Shown here in pieces: positions 15,469 to 25,445 of a DNA stretch of 64,000 nucleotides. How positions within the stretch are numbered: the first letter of the stretch is position 1; every line of letters starts with the position of its first letter. The position numbers and the translations under genes are program-made. A model generated the notes under the pieces. That model was given only the letters and a program-made list of their open reading frames with translations. It was not told where the DNA came from and searched no databases. The stretch covers positions 1 through 64,000 of the forward strand of contig JAZQQM010000004.1 in the NCBI GenBank assembly GCA_045629045.1. The letters run 5' to 3'. Source of the stretch: JAILLW01 sp045629045 (GTDB lineage: Bacteria > Bacillota > Clostridia > Lachnospirales > Lachnospiraceae).

Positions 15469-17208
15469 ATGAACACAATTATTAAGAAGGGTTACAAATT
15501 AAGTAAATATATCCTTTTTCCATTGATGCTTTTAATATTTCCGTTGGTAAAGGTAACCAGAGGCGTTGATTTGACAGATACGGCATATAGTCTGGGCAAT
15601 TATGTTTTTTTGGACGGTTCAAAGGATGTATGGTTTTTACTTACATACATTTCAAATGTGGTTGGCCATTTGTTTACTTGTCTGCCTTTCGGACATACCA
15701 TGGTTGGCATGAAAATATATGGAAGCTTGGTGGTAAGTGTAATGGCACTTTTCAGTTACCGTTTCTTTATGACGAAGATGCCGGCATGGTTGGCATTTCT
15801 GGCAGAGGTTCTTGCTATCGGAATGTGCTGGGCACCTGCTACGATTTTGTATCACTATTTGTCCTATGCATTCCTATTGGGTGCATGCGTAATGCTCTTT
15901 AGAGGATTGGCCGGAACAAACAGGTCCGGATGTTTGGTTATAGCGGGAATTCTTCTTGGAATTAATACCTTTGTGCGGTTCCCGGGAAACGGGCTTGAAG
16001 TACTACTTGTTTTTGCACTTTGGTATTACGGAGTTATGCAAAAAAAAGACTTTTCGGAAGTGTTTAAGCAGACAATGCTGTGCCTTCTCGGATATGTTAT
16101 TTCTTTTGGCCTTATTCTTCTTATCCTTTCCGTTAGCTGCGGAACAGGGACCTTTGGACGGATGATTAACGGAGTAATAGGCATTTCGGGATCTAACAGT
16201 GAATATACTTTTGGACAAATGCTTCTTGCTATTATGGATGCGTACTGGCATGGATTTAAGTGGGCGATATATATGATTATATGTGTCCTTCCGGGAATTC
16301 CTTTTATGGTTTTATGGCCGGGCAAATATATGAGATTGCGCAAAGCGGTTTATTGCGCTTGTATAGGATTCCTTTTCTTTGCTTTGTATAAATGGGGAAT
16401 GTATAACTTTAAATATTATCAAAAAGAATCAGCCCTTCAGTGGGGAGCAATTTTCTTGTTGATATCGATAGTATGTAATATTTGGATGATGGCTTCCAAA
16501 GCCATGAATTATGACTGGAAATTAATTGGGGCAATCTCACTTATAGTAATATTGATTACCCCGCTTGGTTCCAACAATTATATTTGGCCGGCTTTGAATA
16601 ATTTGTTCTTTGTTGCACCTGTAACATTCTGGATAGTTTACCGGTTAGTTCGATGGGGAAGAAGTTATCTTGATATTACCCAAAAGGTTCCGCTTTTTGC
16701 ACCGAAAGCTATGCTGGCAGCAGTGCTTATTGCTTTCTTTATTCAGGCAGTAGGTGTGGGAACTCGATATATCTTTTTGGATGGTGAAGACGGTACGAAG
16801 CTTAACACACTTGTAACGAATAATGCAGTGCTTAAAGGCTCCAGAACAACTATGGATAATGCATACGCTTTGTCCGAGATTTCGGAGTACTTTATGGTTA
16901 ATAATCTGACTGAGGACAGAAGTTTAATACTGTATGGAGACATTCCCGGACTTAGTTACTATCTTGATATGCCGTCAGCGTTAAATACCAGTTGGTCCGA
17001 TCTTGGTTCCAACCCGGTGGAGACTATGGAAACATCAATCAGGAGCATTGATGCAGGTAATACCAAGACCCGTCCGATAGTTGTTTTATCAAGAAAAATT
17101 TACGAGGTTCCGGACAATTCGGTTAAGCTTAATCTGGTAAATCAGTATATAAATGATAATAATTATCAGACCACATTTATGAATGACAGATTTGTGGTGT
17201 TTGAATAG
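15469..17208 (+). CDS. GT-C-like polytopic membrane protein
   Basis: This protein of about 579 residues has roughly ten or more transmembrane helices over residues 13-440 and a soluble, probably extracytoplasmic C-terminal domain of about 130 residues. The first loop after helix 1 carries RGVDLTDTAYSLGNY, with acidic residues (D34, D37) where GT-C glycosyltransferases keep their catalytic Asp. I prefer the ATG at 15469 to the TTG at 15460; neither has a strong ribosome site, and coupling to the ABC gene that ends 10 bases earlier is likely. It probably transfers a sugar from a polyprenyl-phosphate donor to a cell-surface glycan. The donor could come from the GtrB-type enzyme at 20122. The exact reaction is unknown. 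Confidence 0.68.
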   Translation: MNTIIKKGYKLSKYILFPLMLLIFPLVKVTRGVDLTDTAYSLGNYVFLDGSKDVWFLLTYISNVVGHLFTCLPFGHTMVGMKIYGSLVVSVMALFSYRFFMTKMPAWLAFLAEVLAIGMCWAPATILYHYLSYAFLLGACVMLFRGLAGTNRSGCLVIAGILLGINTFVRFPGNGLEVLLVFALWYYGVMQKKDFSEVFKQTMLCLLGYVISFGLILLILSVSCGTGTFGRMINGVIGISGSNSEYTFGQMLLAIMDAYWHGFKWAIYMIICVLPGIPFMVLWPGKYMRLRKAVYCACIGFLFFALYKWGMYNFKYYQKESALQWGAIFLLISIVCNIWMMASKAMNYDWKLIGAISLIVILITPLGSNNYIWPALNNLFFVAPVTFWIVYRLVRWGRSYLDITQKVPLFAPKAMLAAVLIAFFIQAVGVGTRYIFLDGEDGTKLNTLVTNNAVLKGSRTTMDNAYALSEISEYFMVNNLTEDRSLILYGDIPGLSYYLDMPSALNTSWSDLGSNPVETMETSIRSIDAGNTKTRPIVVLSRKIYEVPDNSVKLNLVNQYINDNNYQTTFMNDRFVVFE

Positions 17209-17217
17209 GAGAAATAG

Positions 17218-18345
17218 ATGATTCGATTTAATGTTCCGCCTTTTACGGGCAAAGAAACAGAATATGTTAAACAGGCTATTGATAATATGCACATTTGCGG
17301 TGATGGAGAATTTACCAAGAAGTGTAATGAATGGCTTGAAAAGAAAACTGGAACCGCAAAAGCCCTGTTAACTACTTCATGTACCCATGCTCTTGAAATG
17401 GCAGCACTTTTGTGTGACGTCAAAGAAGGTGATGAGGTTATTATGCCGTCCTATACTTTCGTATCAACGGCGGATGCCTTCGTACTTCGCGGAGCTGTTC
17501 CTGTGTTTGTGGATATTAATCCCAAGACAATGAATATTGATGAAAATCTTATTGAAGATGCAATAACAGATAAGACTAAGGTTATAGCGGTAGTTCATTA
17601 TGCGGGTGTATCTCCTGACATGGATGTCATAATGGACATCGCCAAGCGTCATAATCTTCTTGTGGTTGAAGACGATGCACAGGGGATTATGAGCACCTAT
17701 AAAGGAAAACCTCTGGGAACTTTCGGTGATTACGGATGTCTTTCTTTCCATGAGACCAAGAATTATTCCATGGGTGAAGGCGGTGCACTCCTTATTAAGG
17801 ACTCCGATAAAATAGTCGATGCCGAAATTTTAAGAGAAAAGGGTACCAACAGAAGCCAGTTTTACAGAGGTCAGGTAGATAAATACAGATGGATGAATTA
17901 CGGTTCTTCTTATCTTCCTTCAGATATGAATGCAGCCTATCTTTGGGCACAACTTGAGATAGCGGATGAAATTAACGATACCAGATTATCAAGATGGAAC
18001 CAGTATTACGAAGGTCTTGGTGACCTGGCTTTAGCAGGAAAAATAGAACTTCCCTATATTCCTGATTATGCAACTCACAATGGTCACATGTTCTATATTA
18101 AGTGTAAGAATTTAGAAGAAAGAACGGCATTCATTGATTTTATGAAAGCCAATGATATTTTGACGGTGTTCCATTATGTTCCTCTTCATACTGCACCTGC
18201 AGGTGAGAAGTTTGGCCGATTCCACGGCGAAGACAAATACACAACCGTGGAATCCGAAAGACTGGTCAGACTTCCGATGTTCTATTCACTGACTAAGGAA
18301 CAGACGGATTATATTATTGAAAAGGTTCATGAGTTTTATAAATAG
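17218..18345 (+). CDS. DegT-family aminotransferase, WecE/RffA-like
   Basis: This 375-residue PLP enzyme strongly resembles WecE (RffA), which converts dTDP-4-keto-6-deoxy-glucose to dTDP-4-amino-4,6-dideoxygalactose with glutamate as amino donor. Typical blocks are FNVPPFTGKE at the start, TTSCTHALEMAALL, MPSYTFVSTADAF, and LSFHETKNYSMGEGGA with the PLP lysine at residue 181. The dTDP-glucose enzymes RmlA and RmlB are not in the window, so the substrate must be made from genes elsewhere. It follows the GT-C-like gene by nine bases with a GGAGAAAT ribosome site. No WecD-type acetyltransferase is adjacent, so the amino sugar may stay unacylated or be acylated by another enzyme. Confidence 0.88.
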   Translation: MIRFNVPPFTGKETEYVKQAIDNMHICGDGEFTKKCNEWLEKKTGTAKALLTTSCTHALEMAALLCDVKEGDEVIMPSYTFVSTADAFVLRGAVPVFVDINPKTMNIDENLIEDAITDKTKVIAVVHYAGVSPDMDVIMDIAKRHNLLVVEDDAQGIMSTYKGKPLGTFGDYGCLSFHETKNYSMGEGGALLIKDSDKIVDAEILREKGTNRSQFYRGQVDKYRWMNYGSSYLPSDMNAAYLWAQLEIADEINDTRLSRWNQYYEGLGDLALAGKIELPYIPDYATHNGHMFYIKCKNLEERTAFIDFMKANDILTVFHYVPLHTAPAGEKFGRFHGEDKYTTVESERLVRLPMFYSLTKEQTDYIIEKVHEFYK

Positions 18346-18364
18346 GAACCAAAGCGACTGATTA

Positions 18365-20104
18365 ATGAAACAGAACAAGAAGGAAGCATTACTTAACTTA
18401 ATAATTGCACTTGCTCCTGTCGTTATTATTGCAACGGTATTCAGTGTTTTCTTTGACTATTACTATGAACTTAATGATGATGTTTTGATGAAGGATATTC
18501 TGTCGGGAATGTACGATGGAATCCCTAACGGACATAATATACAGATGCTTTGGCCTATTGGTGCGCTTGTTGCTTTGCTATACAGATTATGCAATTGCGG
18601 ATGCTGGTACGGTTTAATGCTGTTGCTGTTCCAATACGGTTCGCTTGTAATAATTAATTATAATCTTACAAAGCGTATAAACAGTATCTTAAACAAGATT
18701 GTGACAGCGCTGTCAGTTACAATATTACTTGCTTCATATATGATTTTTCATATGACCATTGTTCAGTATACCGTTACGGTATCTATGATGGCCGGAGCTG
18801 CTGTATCAATATTGGCAACTTCCGATGACGGTAATGGCTCAAAAACATTTCTTAAAAGTAATATTCCGACCATTATCATTCTTGCGCTGGGTTTTATGCT
18901 AAGAAGTGAAATGATGCTTCTTATGATGCCCTTTGTATGTGCGATTGCTGTATTTAAATGGAGTTTTAACAGGAATCCTTTTGACGGGAAAGTGATATCA
19001 GGATATATAAGTACGCTTTTGGTAATAACGGGTTCTTTCATGATTTTGTTGGCGGCGGATCGCCTGGCATACAGCGGTAACGGTTGGCCGGAATTCGTGG
19101 ATTTGTTTAATGCAAGAACCGAACTTTATGATTATCAGGTGCCGCCACAGTATGAAGGCAATGAGAAGTTTTATGATGAGCTTGGATTTACCAAAGAAGA
19201 GGCAGTACTTTTTGAAAACTATAATTACGGAATAGACACCAAGGTTGATAACGACCTTATGTGGCAGGTTGCGGATTATGCCGGAAGTATTAATGAAAGC
19301 GGTCGCTCGACAACGGCCAAGCTGTCCGAAAAGATTAAAATATATGCTTATGAGTTTACTCATGTATGGGATACTCCGGGCAGCGATTATCCATGGAATA
19401 TAGTTGTTATCGGATTGTATATCCTATGCGCGATAATCATCGTACTAAATAAGGATTATTTGGGAATCTGGCGCTTAATAGCTTTATTTGTCGGCAGAAG
19501 TGCAATTTGGATTTATATGCTTATGGGGGAGAGAACTCCGAACAGAATAACAGATTCACTTTATTTTGTTGAAACGGTTGTACTTATTTTCCTGCTTATG
19601 ATGTGTCTTAAGAGTATAGAAGCCAAGAAAGCAATCAGGATATTTTCTGAAGCTGCAGCCCTAATACTCGGAATTGTATATCTTTGTCAGGCAGTACCTA
19701 ATCTTAAATATGAGCAGGCACTCAAAGAAGAAGCCAACGGACCGTATTTGGAGTTTTATGAATATATACTGAATAATCCGGATAACTTTTACCTGATGGA
19801 TACATATTCTTCGGTCGCGTATTCGGAGAAGATGTTTGATAAAATCTCAAAGGTTGATAAATCAAACTTAAATATACTTGGCGGATGGGCAGCCCTTAGC
19901 CCTATAGAAAGTAATAAATTATCCGGCCATGGCATAAGCAATATGGCTGACGGACTGCTTAAGGATAATGTTTATTTTGTTAAGAAGCAGGATATTGACA
20001 GTAGCTGGCTGCCTGAGTTTTATGAGGCAATGGGAAATTCGGTAGAGATGATAAAAGAAGATACGGTATCTTCTTTTGAAATATACAAAGTAACTTCAAA
20101 ATGA
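18365..20104 (+). CDS. GT-C-like polytopic membrane protein
   Basis: This 579-residue protein has a transmembrane helix at about 10-30 followed by YYELNDDVLMKDILSG, where the acidic pair D38-D39 sits in the first outside loop as in GT-C glycosyltransferases. About ten more hydrophobic helices follow, and a soluble tail of about 120 residues ends the protein. It lies between the WecE-like gene and a GtrB-like gene. That GtrB-like enzyme may supply its polyprenyl-phosphate sugar donor, an inference from gene order. The ribosome site is poor, as expected for a translationally coupled gene. I do not recognise a more precise family. Confidence 0.65.
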   Translation: MKQNKKEALLNLIIALAPVVIIATVFSVFFDYYYELNDDVLMKDILSGMYDGIPNGHNIQMLWPIGALVALLYRLCNCGCWYGLMLLLFQYGSLVIINYNLTKRINSILNKIVTALSVTILLASYMIFHMTIVQYTVTVSMMAGAAVSILATSDDGNGSKTFLKSNIPTIIILALGFMLRSEMMLLMMPFVCAIAVFKWSFNRNPFDGKVISGYISTLLVITGSFMILLAADRLAYSGNGWPEFVDLFNARTELYDYQVPPQYEGNEKFYDELGFTKEEAVLFENYNYGIDTKVDNDLMWQVADYAGSINESGRSTTAKLSEKIKIYAYEFTHVWDTPGSDYPWNIVVIGLYILCAIIIVLNKDYLGIWRLIALFVGRSAIWIYMLMGERTPNRITDSLYFVETVVLIFLLMMCLKSIEAKKAIRIFSEAAALILGIVYLCQAVPNLKYEQALKEEANGPYLEFYEYILNNPDNFYLMDTYSSVAYSEKMFDKISKVDKSNLNILGGWAALSPIESNKLSGHGISNMADGLLKDNVYFVKKQDIDSSWLPEFYEAMGNSVEMIKEDTVSSFEIYKVTSK

Positions 20105-20121
20105 TTTTGGGAGAACAGTAA

Positions 20122-21057
20122 ATGAAAATTAGTTTTGTTATTCCATGTTACAGATCAACTAAAACACTTCCTTCGGTAGTTACGGAAGTCAAAGAAACTA
20201 TGAAAAATCTCGGTGAGTACACCTATGAGATGATTCTTGTTAACGACTGCTCGCCGGATGATACATTTGAGACAATCAAAAAGTTAGCCTCTGAAAATGA
20301 TAATATTAAAGGTCTTAGCCTGGCTAAGAATTTCGGTCAGCACGGAGCATTAATGGCAGGCTTTCATGAAGTTACAGGAGATATTGTTGTATGTCTTGAT
20401 GATGACGGTCAGACACCTGCCGATGAAGTCGGCAAGTTGCTTGATGGAATTAAGAATGGTGCAGATGTTGTTTATGCCGGCTATTCCGATAAGAAACACT
20501 CGCCTTTTAGAAATTTCGGTTCATGGATTAACGACAAGATGGCATGCAGAATGCTCGGTAAGCCGAAGGAACTTAAGGTTTCAAGCTATTTTGCAGCCAA
20601 GAGATACGTACTTGATGAAATGGTTAAGTACACAGGTGCATTTCCTTACGTTATCGGACTTGTGCTTCGCACCACAAAGAATATAATTAACGTTCCCGTT
20701 AAACATCGTAACAGAGAAATCGGTGAATCGGGATACACCCTGGGTAAGTTACTCGGATTGTGGTTTAACGGATTTACCTCTTTTTCTATTAAGCCCTTAA
20801 GAGTTGCTACCACAATCGGCGGAATTAGTGCGGTTGTAGGATTCCTGTATGGAATATATACAATTATTAAAAAGATATGGCTTAGGCCCGAAACTTTGGT
20901 AATCGGTTTTTCGGCCTTAATGTCCGTTCTTGTGTTTATGGGCGGAATGATACTTCTTATGTTGGGACTTGTAGGTGAATATTTGGGAAGAACATACCTT
21001 AATCTTAATAATTCACCACAGTTTGTCGTGGCCGAAAAGACAGATTCCGATAAGTGA
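20122..21057 (+). CDS. GtrB/ArnC-like polyprenyl-phosphate glycosyltransferase
   Basis: This 311-residue GT2 enzyme transfers a sugar from a nucleotide donor to undecaprenyl phosphate on the inner face of the membrane. The GT-A domain shows FVIPCYRS, VNDCSPDDT (about 40-48), AKNFGQHGALMAG and CLDDDGQTP with the acidic metal site at 93-95. Two transmembrane helices (about 229-250 and 265-288) close the protein, as in GtrB, CsbB and ArnC. A GGGAGA site lies seven bases before the ATG. In such systems a flippase and a GT-C enzyme use the product outside; several GT-C-like genes are next to it. The sugar is unknown. Confidence 0.88.
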   Translation: MKISFVIPCYRSTKTLPSVVTEVKETMKNLGEYTYEMILVNDCSPDDTFETIKKLASENDNIKGLSLAKNFGQHGALMAGFHEVTGDIVVCLDDDGQTPADEVGKLLDGIKNGADVVYAGYSDKKHSPFRNFGSWINDKMACRMLGKPKELKVSSYFAAKRYVLDEMVKYTGAFPYVIGLVLRTTKNIINVPVKHRNREIGESGYTLGKLLGLWFNGFTSFSIKPLRVATTIGGISAVVGFLYGIYTIIKKIWLRPETLVIGFSALMSVLVFMGGMILLMLGLVGEYLGRTYLNLNNSPQFVVAEKTDSDK

Positions 21058-21074
21058 TTTGTCGTATATAGCAT

Positions 21075-22712
21075 ATGAGTTTATTAAAGGGATTTAAACC
21101 TGTTAATTTCATATTCGGATTGCTTTATTCACTTGCAATAGTATTTGGTTTTCAGTGTGAATATTTCGGACAGATAGATGTTAAATCTCCGAAGCCGTAT
21201 ATCTTTTTTCTGCTGATATTTATTGTTGCCACGGTCTTTAGCAAGGTTATATGGGACTTAATCCGTGAGCGTATGGTCGATAAGTGCCCTGAACAGAAAA
21301 TATCGGTTAATAAGGACAGAACATGGCTTATATCCTCAATAATAATCTGGATTGGGTACTTCATCGTGTTTTTAGGTGAGTATCCGGGATTTTTCGTATA
21401 TGATGCTCTGGATGAACTAAATGAAGTTGTAACCAGAACTTTTAATAATCAGTATCCGATACTGCATGTTCTTTCGCTTGGCGGAACGATTCAGGCAGTA
21501 CATAAGGTGACGGATAATTACAACATTTCGATAGCGGTTTTTATCCTATTGCAGATGAGCCTTATAGCAGTTGCACTGGGATATATGGTCAAGATTCTCA
21601 AAGAGGACGGTCTTGGCAGAACCGGCGCAATTATATTCAGTATATATTTGGGAGTATTCCCGGTGCTTAGTATGTTTGCGTTATGTTCATCAAAGGACGG
21701 AGTGTTCGGCGCGGCACTTCTTGTTACTGTAATATATCTTCGCAAAATGTTGCTTGATAATACATTTTGGATGAGTTTTAAAAACGTGGCAATTATGACA
21801 ATCGCGTCAGTTTTGATGATGCTTCTTAGAAGTAACGGAGTCTATGCCTTTGGAGTATTTGCAGTCATAATGCTCATATATTTGGCTAAAAAGTGTATGA
21901 AAATTGCCAGATATGAAAATACATTAAAGAGGGTTTTGATATATATTGTTGTTTCGATAGTGGTATTCTTTGCTGTTAATAAAGGATTACTGGCTGTAAC
22001 GAATGCTTCAAGTGTAGGTCATAGAGAAATACTCACTGTACCTATACAACAACTGTCAAGAGTATATTGTTACGATAGTGCGTCTTTGACAGCTGATGAA
22101 AAACAGACTGTTGAAAAATATATTCCAAAGAAAGCACTTATGCGATATACACCTAAGTGCTCCGACAGAGTTAAGATTGATTTTAATGAACAGGAATTTT
22201 TAAATAACAAAGCAGAGTTTTTTAAGATATGGCTTAAAATCGGAAGCCGTCATCCGGTGGCATATCTGGATGCATTATGCATGACCGGATACGGAATGTG
22301 GTATCCCCAGGCTACATTGGACGGATATAAAGGCTATGAAGTATACACATATACATATGATGATGTTTCATATTTCGGATATGAGGTTGAACCTCCCGGA
22401 ACAAGAAATCCCATAATCCCCGGAATTGACAAATTTTACCGCTGGCTGTCACTTGACGGAACTGTTCATGGTACTCCCGTAATACGTTTTATTTTTTCAC
22501 CGGGATTTTGGCTGTGGATGTATATCTTTGTAATAGGATATTTCATTTATACCGGGCAGGGTAAAAAGGCGCTTGCGTATTCACTTCCGCTGATGGTTGT
22601 CCTTACATGTTTCATCGGGCCTATGAGTCTGGTAAGATATGCTTTTTATCTATGGTATTTCGTGCCAATGGCAATAATTGATATGAGATTAGGAAAAAGA
22701 AAATATGCGTAA
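21075..22712 (+). CDS. DUF6020-like GT-C membrane protein
   Basis: This 545-residue polytopic membrane protein has the features I associate with DUF6020-type GT-C proteins of Firmicutes glycan loci: GEYPGFFVYDALDELNEV (acidic residues D110 and D113) after a transmembrane helix, NQYPILHVLSLGG (His131), and CSSKDGVFGA. About 12 hydrophobic helices and an extracytoplasmic stretch (about 320-470) are seen. It most likely transfers a sugar from a lipid carrier on the outer face. It follows the GtrB-like gene by 17 bases and its end overlaps the next gene by eight bases, so the three form one transcription unit. Specificity is unknown. Confidence 0.7.
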   Translation: MSLLKGFKPVNFIFGLLYSLAIVFGFQCEYFGQIDVKSPKPYIFFLLIFIVATVFSKVIWDLIRERMVDKCPEQKISVNKDRTWLISSIIIWIGYFIVFLGEYPGFFVYDALDELNEVVTRTFNNQYPILHVLSLGGTIQAVHKVTDNYNISIAVFILLQMSLIAVALGYMVKILKEDGLGRTGAIIFSIYLGVFPVLSMFALCSSKDGVFGAALLVTVIYLRKMLLDNTFWMSFKNVAIMTIASVLMMLLRSNGVYAFGVFAVIMLIYLAKKCMKIARYENTLKRVLIYIVVSIVVFFAVNKGLLAVTNASSVGHREILTVPIQQLSRVYCYDSASLTADEKQTVEKYIPKKALMRYTPKCSDRVKIDFNEQEFLNNKAEFFKIWLKIGSRHPVAYLDALCMTGYGMWYPQATLDGYKGYEVYTYTYDDVSYFGYEVEPPGTRNPIIPGIDKFYRWLSLDGTVHGTPVIRFIFSPGFWLWMYIFVIGYFIYTGQGKKALAYSLPLMVVLTCFIGPMSLVRYAFYLWYFVPMAIIDMRLGKRKYA

Positions 22713-25335
22713 TACAGTTGTTAAAAGCAAGGCAATTAAATACATAATCGGAATAATCGGTGTACTGATGATTTTATCGGTATTTCCCCTTAGAATGTGG
22801 ACTGAGGATGTGACACAGGGAACCCGAAACGTATCATTTGTTAAGACTGATGTTGTTAATTACCGTAATACCTTTATGGAGGTATTTGTAGCCGGTGAAA
22901 CACATCTTCAAAGTGTAGACATTTATCTTGCAGAAGGAACATACCCTGATGAATTTCAAGTGGAGCTGACTGACGGAAACGGTAAACATATGGCAAGCGA
23001 AACCGTGATGCCCGGTGAAATTCCCGGATATGTGAACGTACTTATGGATGTTGATACAACTCCCGGTGAATTATACATTTTGAAATTCAGCGCGCTTCGT
23101 TCCGTATATTTCGGACTGGAGGATTTTGATCCGGCTTCGGGCCTTATAGTGATGCCTTATTATAATGATGTTGTGCTTGAAAATAAAAGCATGGTTATAG
23201 ATTTTAATTATCGTGTTCCTTTAGGGCTTGGCAAGAGCCTGATTGTTTTAGGAATAATCATTGCTGTTGCGGCTATTTTGTTTATTTTAACAAATGTGAT
23301 TTTTAGTAAGAAAAAGGATTCACTTCTTACTGTTGAAACAGTTATGAAGTGGGTATGTAATCCCGTGGCGGGCATTCTTATAATAATATGTCTTGTATCC
23401 ATTTTCACAGGCAAGGTAAGTTCTTTCCTTCCGGATAATGCATTTGCCGTAATAGCAACTTTACTTCTTAGTTTTGTGTTGTTCTACGGAATTAATCATA
23501 GGAGAGACGGCAATGCAGTTATTACAAAAGAATACATATGGAGTCATATGGGAGATTTCGTACAGTCTCTGGGAATAGCATATGCTGTACATGGCTGCTG
23601 TGCTTATGTGTCAGGTTTGTATGATATCAATCATGCTGTTGCAGAGCGTAAGGAAATGATAGGTTTTGCAATCGCAATAGTAGCGATGTTCGGTTTTGCG
23701 GAAATTGTTAATGTATACAATATAATTTGGCTGATAGCAGGTATTATAGGCGGTGTTATTTATTACAGGAATGAAGTAACAAAACTGACAACGATGTCAG
23801 CTAATATAACTGCGGATGATTTGTTTGTACTAAAAGCAAATGCAATTATAGCAGTGCTGTTGGGAATAATTTTGATTAGAACAATTAAGTGTCTGTTTGT
23901 TAAGAAGATGGCAAAACCCAATGTGCTGCTTAGCCCAGTGACACTTGCTTATTTCATACTCATAATTGTGTTTAGGAATACAAGATGGTGGACAGTGGCA
24001 CTTGTTGTCAGTTTCCTTTTATTGTTTATTAATTATGGTGTCTGGAATAAAAAGGAAAATTTTCTTACAAATGTGGTTCGGGGAGTTGTAATTCAATTTA
24101 TTATGAGTACTGCCTGGTGCCTTTTGCACAGACCCTATACATCTTACGGAAACGCCAGATATACCCACTATTTCCATACGGAAACCATTACGGCAACATA
24201 TATGACTATGGTACTTTGTGTGGTTGGAACAATGGTTGTTACCAAATTAACTTCATTCCTTTCGGATAAAAAAGAATCAGAGGGTGTCAGGGTATCCCTG
24301 ATTTCTTACTTATGGAAGGAACTGGTTTTGTTTGGCATTGTTGCTTCTTATCTGATATTTACATTATCAAGAACTGCTTTTGTATCAACCATAGTTGCGT
24401 TTGTATTTTTGTTTATTGTGACCGCAGTCAGATTAAAGGGTCATATGACCACATTATTAAAAACATTATTTGCTTTAATTATTTCCGTGCTGGTAATGCT
24501 CCCCATAATGTTTGAAGCTCAAAGAACAATTCCCTGTCTGGTTTCGAAGCCTCAAACATATGATATTGAAGGATATTCCGAAAAGGTTATGAGGGGAAGA
24601 CATTTGAATTCTACCGATTATATGCTTGTCGGTAGATTTGGAAATTTATTCTGTGAAAAAATACTGGGGCTTAGCGAAGATACTATACCGACTTATTATA
24701 TAGAAGAAAGCACTTATAATGAGTACCAGGCGCCTAAGAAAGATATATATTATGCGTATGATGGTTACAAGTTCCTGGAATTTGATATATCCGATGAGGA
24801 ATGGGATGAACCTATGACAGAAGCAGAGACTGATGCGTATATAGTCAGATTTGCACCAAGGGATGAGAATGGCAATGTAATAGAAGAATTTAGTGAAGAG
24901 ACAAGTGAAGATACGGTGGAAAGTACAGAAAATACCGAAAGTGTAGAAGAAGCTTCGGATTACACCAACGGCCGTATCGATATATTTAAATCATATATTG
25001 AACAGCTTAATATGACAGGTCATGATACTATGGGTGCCACCCTGAAGGATGGCGAGATAGCTACACATGCTCATGATGTATACCTTCAAGCAGCATATGA
25101 TCACGGCATCCCAACAGCAGTATTGTTCGTGATTTTCGGAATTACGCTTCTTGTTACGGGAATTATCTTCTTTATGAGAAATTCAGATAAATATGATGCA
25201 TTAACGATGACAATTGTGGTAGCCTTCGCAGTGGCCGGAGTGGTTGAGTGGGTATTCCACTTATCCCATCCCATGGCATTTGTGATGTTGTTATGTGCTA
25301 CGCCACTCATGTTTATGAACAAACGGAGTTCCTAA
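22705..25335 (+). CDS. O-antigen ligase/polymerase-like membrane protein
   Basis: This 876-residue protein has a TM helix (about 9-28), a beta-rich outside domain (about 30-165), then many helices. Between about residues 600 and 770 lies a large outside loop, partly a low-complexity acidic stretch of Glu, Thr and Ser. The C-terminal THAHDVYLQAAYDHG motif, with paired histidines, is the hallmark of the Wzy_C/WaaL O-antigen ligase superfamily. Such enzymes join undecaprenyl-linked glycans to an acceptor or polymerise them. It is much longer than a typical ligase (about 400-450 residues) because of the N-terminal domain and the acidic loop. The ATG lies inside the previous gene. Ligase versus polymerase cannot be decided. 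Confidence 0.75.
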   Translation: MRNTVVKSKAIKYIIGIIGVLMILSVFPLRMWTEDVTQGTRNVSFVKTDVVNYRNTFMEVFVAGETHLQSVDIYLAEGTYPDEFQVELTDGNGKHMASETVMPGEIPGYVNVLMDVDTTPGELYILKFSALRSVYFGLEDFDPASGLIVMPYYNDVVLENKSMVIDFNYRVPLGLGKSLIVLGIIIAVAAILFILTNVIFSKKKDSLLTVETVMKWVCNPVAGILIIICLVSIFTGKVSSFLPDNAFAVIATLLLSFVLFYGINHRRDGNAVITKEYIWSHMGDFVQSLGIAYAVHGCCAYVSGLYDINHAVAERKEMIGFAIAIVAMFGFAEIVNVYNIIWLIAGIIGGVIYYRNEVTKLTTMSANITADDLFVLKANAIIAVLLGIILIRTIKCLFVKKMAKPNVLLSPVTLAYFILIIVFRNTRWWTVALVVSFLLLFINYGVWNKKENFLTNVVRGVVIQFIMSTAWCLLHRPYTSYGNARYTHYFHTETITATYMTMVLCVVGTMVVTKLTSFLSDKKESEGVRVSLISYLWKELVLFGIVASYLIFTLSRTAFVSTIVAFVFLFIVTAVRLKGHMTTLLKTLFALIISVLVMLPIMFEAQRTIPCLVSKPQTYDIEGYSEKVMRGRHLNSTDYMLVGRFGNLFCEKILGLSEDTIPTYYIEESTYNEYQAPKKDIYYAYDGYKFLEFDISDEEWDEPMTEAETDAYIVRFAPRDENGNVIEEFSEETSEDTVESTENTESVEEASDYTNGRIDIFKSYIEQLNMTGHDTMGATLKDGEIATHAHDVYLQAAYDHGIPTAVLFVIFGITLLVTGIIFFMRNSDKYDALTMTIVVAFAVAGVVEWVFHLSHPMAFVMLLCATPLMFMNKRSS

Positions 25336-25423
25336 ATATATCTCCCATTCGCTCGGGCAGTCCTCGTGGCTAAAAAGCAGCCACTGCGGAACTCGCTCGG
25401 TGGAAGACATATTTCGTAACTCC
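25325..25423. repeat. ~99-bp imperfect palindrome between genes
   Basis: The outer arms GGAGTTCCTAAATATATCT (25325-25343) and AGACATATTTCGTAACTCC (25405-25423) pair at 16 of 19 positions. Inside, GTGGCT (25366-25371) and AGCCAC (25379-25384) form a central stem with a seven-base loop. TCGCTCGG occurs once in each arm as a direct repeat. The element starts in the last codons of the ligase gene and ends 22 bases before the dehydratase gene. No T-run follows, so it is more like a REP/BIME-type element or an mRNA processing hairpin than a terminator. Confidence 0.7.
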
Positions 25424-25445
25424 CGTATATACATAAGGGAATATT

